DNA of 27,252 nt. Source: M55B127 sp035269185. GTDB taxonomy: Bacteria > Bacillota > Halanaerobiia > Halanaerobiales > M55B127. The stretch is from NCBI GenBank assembly GCA_964430875.1, contig CAYSHP010000031.1, positions 1 to 27,252 on the forward strand, written 5' to 3'. Each line of letters begins with the position of its first letter. Positions within the stretch are counted from its first letter, which is position 1. The translations under genes were made by a program, and so were the position numbers. The notes beneath the pieces are model-generated. The model saw nothing but the letters and a program-made list of their open reading frames with translations, was not told the DNA's origin and did not search any database. Of this stretch, positions 23,062 through 27,252 are shown piece after piece.

Positions 23062-25155
23062 ATGAATGAAATTTCAAGTAATAATGAAAAACTCAAATTA
23101 ATAGAAGAAAAATGGCAGAAAATAGTAGATTTAATTTCTGAGATCTTAGATGTAAAATATGCTTTGATCACAAAGGTGGATGATCCATATATAAGTATTA
23201 TTAAATCTAATTCATCTGATAACAATCCCTTTGAAGAAGGCAATAAATATGAATTAACAGGGTATTATTGTGAGAAAGTAATTAAAAATAAGAAAAGTTT
23301 AGAAGTTAATAACAGTCAAAAAGATGATAATTGGGAAAATAGTCCTGAAACTGAATTTGGTTTAATTTCATATCTGGGGTTTCCAATCTTTAAACCAGAC
23401 AATGATGTTTTTGGGACCTTATGTGTATTGGATAATAAGGAAAGAGAATTTAATAATATAGGTAAAGAAGTCATGTTAGAATTAAAAAAACAAATTGAAT
23501 TTCAACTTGAAAATATTTATCTAAACAAAACTTTGAGTAATAAGATTAAAGAAATAGATAAAATTAAAAACAACTATGAACATATTATTAATAATATCAA
23601 TGATGCCTTATTTCTACATAAATTTTCTAATTTTTCCGAAAAGAAAATAGGTAAATTTATCAAAGTTAATAAAAAAGCAAAAGAAAAACTAGGTTATTTA
23701 GAAGAGGAATTACTTGCCATGACTCCTGATGATATTGATAGTTCTGAATTTAATGAAAGTCAGCAAAAAAATGAAATTATAAAAAAATTAGGACAAGATG
23801 GCGAACTAACTTTTGAAGCGATACATAAAACTGAACAGGGGGATAATATTCCTGTAGAAGTGAATTCAAAACTGATAGAGTATGATGAAGAACAAGTAGT
23901 ATTAAGTATTGCTCGCGATATTACGGATAGAAAAGCCAAGAGAAATGAATTAATAAAAGAGAAGAAAAAATTTGAAAAGATCCTTGAAACAACCGATGAT
24001 GGATTTTTTATAGTTGATAAAGATGGTCATTTTTTAGAAGTTAACAACGCTTTTTCACAAATGATTGGTTATAGTAAAGAAGAATTATTAAATATGAAAG
24101 TTATAGATATAGATATAGAGGAAAATAATAAGCAGTACAACCAACATGCTAAGAGAGTTATTAATACTGATGGTGATTTTTTTGAGAGTAGTTATAAAAA
24201 GAAAAGCGGAGAAATTATAGACGTAGAAATTAATACTAAATTTATTGACGAATTAACACCTCCCATATTTTACTCATTTATTAGGGATATTACTGAAAGA
24301 AAAGAAAAAGAAAATAAAATAAAATACTTATCTTTACATGATCAATTGACCGGTTTATATAATCGCAGATATTTTGAAGATACGGTTGCCAGATTGAATG
24401 AGTCTAGAATATTACCGATTGGCATAATAACTGCAGATATTGATAACTTGAAATCTGTAAACGACTTGTTTGGTCATTATATCGGTGATAGATATTTAAA
24501 AGAAGTAGCTAATATCTTAAAAAACAATGTAAGGACTGAGGATATAGTTTGCCGCATTGGCGGAGATGAATTTGCAATAATTTTACCCGAAATAAATAAA
24601 AAGAAAATATCCAAGATAGAAAAGCGAATTCAAACCAAGATTAATGATCTTGATATCAAGGATATTAATTTTAGTATCTCTACGGGCTATGAAATAAAAA
24701 CATCAGAAGAACAAGAACTGAGAGAAGTAGTAAAAGTATCTGATCAAAGAATGTATCAAATGAAAAAGTTATCCAAAGAAAAAAATCTTAAAAGAAAACT
24801 AAGTATAGTAAAAAATAAAAAGAAAATTGTATTTGAAGAATTTCCAATGCCAATTATCATTTCTGATTTTGAAGGTCATATAGTTGAGGTCAATAATAAA
24901 TTATGTCAAATGTTAGGTTACTCAGAAAAAGAATTGAAAAATATGACCCATTTTGATATTACTGGTGAAAAATATAATGAAAAGAATCGTGAATTAATGC
25001 AAAAGGTTAAAAATAAAGAATTAGATGGTTTTGAATTAAATAAAGAGTATATAAAGAAAAACGGTGAATATATAGGTCTGAACATAAAGGTAAAAGTAAT
25101 TAAAGATTACAGTGGTGAGCCTGTTTTTGTTTTTGCTTTTGTAGAAACCAACTAA
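23062..25155 (+). CDS. Diguanylate cyclase, GAF-PAS-PAS-GGDEF-PAS
   Basis: This 697-residue cytoplasmic sensor has a GAF domain at about 10-155 (GLISYLGFPIFKPDNDVFGTLCVLD), PAS domains at about 172-295 and 303-415, and GGDEF at about 418-580. A third PAS lies at about 585-697. GGDEF is intact at 500-504 and the RxxD inhibitory site (RTED) at 491-494. It should synthesise cyclic di-GMP. From the second PAS onward it parallels the 21153-22613 protein, including the linker KNLKRKLSIVKNKK and the last PAS ending FAFVE, so the two arose by duplication. The start has a GGTGAAA site. No EAL or HD-GYP phosphodiesterase is in the window. The sensed signal is unknown. Confidence 0.92.
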   Translation: MNEISSNNEKLKLIEEKWQKIVDLISEILDVKYALITKVDDPYISIIKSNSSDNNPFEEGNKYELTGYYCEKVIKNKKSLEVNNSQKDDNWENSPETEFGLISYLGFPIFKPDNDVFGTLCVLDNKEREFNNIGKEVMLELKKQIEFQLENIYLNKTLSNKIKEIDKIKNNYEHIINNINDALFLHKFSNFSEKKIGKFIKVNKKAKEKLGYLEEELLAMTPDDIDSSEFNESQQKNEIIKKLGQDGELTFEAIHKTEQGDNIPVEVNSKLIEYDEEQVVLSIARDITDRKAKRNELIKEKKKFEKILETTDDGFFIVDKDGHFLEVNNAFSQMIGYSKEELLNMKVIDIDIEENNKQYNQHAKRVINTDGDFFESSYKKKSGEIIDVEINTKFIDELTPPIFYSFIRDITERKEKENKIKYLSLHDQLTGLYNRRYFEDTVARLNESRILPIGIITADIDNLKSVNDLFGHYIGDRYLKEVANILKNNVRTEDIVCRIGGDEFAIILPEINKKKISKIEKRIQTKINDLDIKDINFSISTGYEIKTSEEQELREVVKVSDQRMYQMKKLSKEKNLKRKLSIVKNKKKIVFEEFPMPIIISDFEGHIVEVNNKLCQMLGYSEKELKNMTHFDITGEKYNEKNRELMQKVKNKELDGFELNKEYIKKNGEYIGLNIKVKVIKDYSGEPVFVFAFVETN

Positions 25156-25285
25156 ATAGCGAAGATAAATTATTGGTTAAAGAAAGTATAATGCTTCTTA
25201 TTTGCCTTAAATTAAATATCTACATATTAAATTCAATCTAAATATATATTAAAAACTTATTTAAATTTTAATAACTTATAAAGTA

Positions 25286-25297
25286 GGTGATTTTTTG
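25286..25297 (+). promoter_or_regulatory. GGTGAT Shine-Dalgarno deciding a TTG start
   Basis: GGTGAT (25286-25291) lies 3 bases before TTG 25295, the normal offset for this part of the anti-Shine-Dalgarno match. It supports the TTG as start of the MASE3 protein. Confidence 0.7.
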
Positions 25298-27079
25298 AAA
25301 AAAGACATTAAAGAATTTCCAGTTTTATTTAAACCCACCAACTTCTTTTTAAGTATAATATTATTGCTATTTATAATTTTAAGTTTTAATCATTTTTTGT
25401 TATTCCATACCTTGGTCGAAATTTTTAGTGTGGTTGTAGCTTTTATAATTTTTGTGCTCACTATATATACATATGATAAAATAGAAAACAATTTTTTTAT
25501 AATAATCGGTTTATCTTATGGGTTTATAGGGTTTTTTGATTTATTACATACCCTAGCTTATAAAGGTATGAATATATTTGTCAATACGGGGTCAGATTTA
25601 CCAACCCAATTATGGATTATGACAAGATATTTAGAAAGTGTTTTAATACTAGTTGCGCTATATTTTTTAGGTTCAAAAGTAAAATGTGATAATAAAAAAA
25701 TAATTTATGGTTTAATGTTTTTATCTTTTTTGCTCTTATCTTCTTTATATTTTGAGATATTCCCTACTGCATATATAGCTGGGGAAGGCTTAACTTTATT
25801 TAAAATAATTAGTGAATATATTATTTCCGGAATCTTACTACTAAACATATTTTTATTGCAAAAGAAAAAAGAATATTTTACAAGATATATTTATAAATTA
25901 ATATTAATATCACTTATATTAACAATTATTTCTGAAATATCCTTTACTTTTTATATAGATGTCTATGGTTTATCAAATATAATAGGTCATATATTTAAAG
26001 TGATTTCTGTTATTTTAATATTTAAAGCTATTATAGAAACTGGATTGAAAGCCCCTTTTGATGTATTATATAGAGAATTAAAATCAAGAAAAGATCAATT
26101 ACATGATGAAAAACAATTTATTGATTCAATATATAACAATATTGAACAAGTAATATGTGTTAATGAATTAGTATATGATAAAGATGGTCAACCTAAAGAC
26201 TATAAAATTGTTGACACAAATGATGCTTATGAAAAAATATTTAACCTTTCTCCAAAAGAAGTTAAAAAGAAATTAGGTTCTAAATTATATTATGAAAAAG
26301 ATAATCCATCTTTTGTTTTATATCAAAAAACAGTTAATCAAAGAGAAACAATAAAATTTGAAAAATACTATCAAACTTTAGATAAATACTTTAATATAAC
26401 TGCTACCCCATTGAATGAAAACTTATTTATTACATTATTTGAAGATATAAGCGAGCTAAAAGAAAAAGAATTAGAACTCAAAAACAAATATAGAGAAGTA
26501 CAGAAGTTAAATAATAATTTAGAAAGCCTGATATATATAACAAATAGATTAAGTATTACTTCATCTTTAGATCAGAATGACTTTTTAAAAGATGTCTTAG
26601 AAATTGCAATGGAATTAATTGAACATGCAGATTATGGCAGTATTTCTGTTTATGAACAAAAAGAATGGACAGTGTTAGATTCATATGGTTATGAGGAAGG
26701 TTTGATTAATGAACTCAACCTGAATAGAGATATGATTTATAAAAACGGAGAAAATATTTTCAAAGTTGATTTAATAAAGATGAATAATAAAGAAACTTTA
26801 AAAACTTTAGATGAAAATAGATATCCAGTTGAAATGAGACAAACTTTAGAAAAAATATCTAAAAAAATTAAAGAGTCAATATTTTTCGAGTTAGATTTAA
26901 GTGATAATAAGCGAACAAGAATTTCATTAGATATATCAGCTAAATCTAAGCAAAAGTTTAGTAAGAATGATAAAAAAATACTAAATGCTTTAAGAAACTT
27001 AATATATGTTTTTTTAAATTTAAATATAAGATCAGGAGATACCGATGTTATTGAGTATGAACAACTTTTTGAAGATTAA
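25295..27079 (+). CDS. MASE3-PAS-GAF membrane sensor without output domain
   Basis: This 594-residue protein has about eight hydrophobic helices in residues 14-240, with the MASE3-like signature YGFIGFFDLLHTLAYKGM near residue 75. MASE3 is a membrane sensory module usually fused to histidine kinases or GGDEF domains. A short coiled linker leads to a PAS-like domain at about 272-390 (ending LFEDISELKEKE), a second coiled stretch, and a GAF-like domain at about 420-580. The protein stops there. No GGDEF, kinase or phosphatase domain is present, and nothing recognisable follows in the remaining 170 bases. It starts with TTG. It may signal by contact with the neighbouring soluble cyclases or be a truncated cyclase. 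Its GAF resembles the split GAF at 20857-21156. Confidence 0.82.
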   Translation: MKKDIKEFPVLFKPTNFFLSIILLLFIILSFNHFLLFHTLVEIFSVVVAFIIFVLTIYTYDKIENNFFIIIGLSYGFIGFFDLLHTLAYKGMNIFVNTGSDLPTQLWIMTRYLESVLILVALYFLGSKVKCDNKKIIYGLMFLSFLLLSSLYFEIFPTAYIAGEGLTLFKIISEYIISGILLLNIFLLQKKKEYFTRYIYKLILISLILTIISEISFTFYIDVYGLSNIIGHIFKVISVILIFKAIIETGLKAPFDVLYRELKSRKDQLHDEKQFIDSIYNNIEQVICVNELVYDKDGQPKDYKIVDTNDAYEKIFNLSPKEVKKKLGSKLYYEKDNPSFVLYQKTVNQRETIKFEKYYQTLDKYFNITATPLNENLFITLFEDISELKEKELELKNKYREVQKLNNNLESLIYITNRLSITSSLDQNDFLKDVLEIAMELIEHADYGSISVYEQKEWTVLDSYGYEEGLINELNLNRDMIYKNGENIFKVDLIKMNNKETLKTLDENRYPVEMRQTLEKISKKIKESIFFELDLSDNKRTRISLDISAKSKQKFSKNDKKILNALRNLIYVFLNLNIRSGDTDVIEYEQLFED

Positions 27080-27252
27080 CAAGCTCTGAGATGTTAGATT
27101 TTGCTTAATTGAAGTTTTTTTAAATTGTAAAATGATTAATTTTAAAAAGATACTGATTGATGATATGATAAATTTAAATATTGTTGTGTCTTGTATCTAT
27201 TTTATTAAACTCAATGATGAATTCTAATTAAAATATTTTTGACTTTGTTTTA

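Noticed and set aside
27080..27252. Missing GGDEF or other gene after the MASE3 protein
   Set aside because: The last 173 bases contain no sizeable open frame, no recognisable domain and no clear terminator.

Overview
This is a low-GC bacterial window with strong AGGAGG/GGTGAT ribosome-binding sites, consensus sigma-A promoters, T-box leaders and several TTG/GTG starts. I infer an anaerobic fermentative member of the Firmicutes sensu lato. Four points suggest a halophilic, diderm lineage of the Halanaerobiales type: a tungsten-type aldehyde:ferredoxin oxidoreductase, two NhaC-family carriers, an aspartokinase that resembles the ectoine-associated type, and exported proteins with ordinary signal peptides instead of lipoprotein signals. 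This placement is inference; there is no rRNA or marker gene to confirm it.

Region 1 (1-5400, + strand) is a D-amino-acid/peptide salvage module: a peptide-type ABC binding protein, an M19 dipeptidase, an Asp/Glu/hydantoin racemase and an N-acyl-D-amino-acid deacylase. The matching permeases and ATPases are not in the window.

Region 2 (5430-9470) holds, on the minus strand, an exported metallophosphoesterase, a TetR-like regulator and a Crp/Fnr-family regulator. Divergent from the last is a DUF438-hemerythrin-PAS protein, which suggests oxygen, redox or nitric oxide sensing.

Region 3 (9520-16600) is the most interesting part. Two consensus promoters sit back to back with their -35 boxes 22 bp apart, and each drives a T-box leader. 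The leftward leader reads a Trp (TGG) specifier, with a matching UGGC bulge for the G73 of tRNA-Trp. It controls a polyferredoxin, a tungsten AOR and an NhaC-family carrier. It also carries an extra downstream segment complementary to the whole T-box element. The rightward leader appears to have a minimal Stem I (Tyr UAC favoured, Ile AUA possible). It controls a second NhaC-family carrier and a PqqB-like metallo-beta-lactamase-fold protein. The layout suggests an aromatic amino-acid starvation response that includes a redox enzyme normally considered catabolic.

Region 4 (16600-20660) has an aspartokinase plus diaminopimelate-decarboxylase-like pair with its own promoter and terminator. It is followed by a second DUF438-hemerythrin gene with a small cupin and a strong terminator.

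Region 5 (20850-27080) is a more AT-rich cluster of signalling genes: a GAF domain split across two overlapping frames and continuing into PAS-GGDEF-PAS, a paralogous GAF-PAS-PAS-GGDEF-PAS cyclase, and a MASE3-PAS-GAF membrane sensor with no output domain. No mobile elements, CRISPR arrays, tRNA or rRNA genes were seen.
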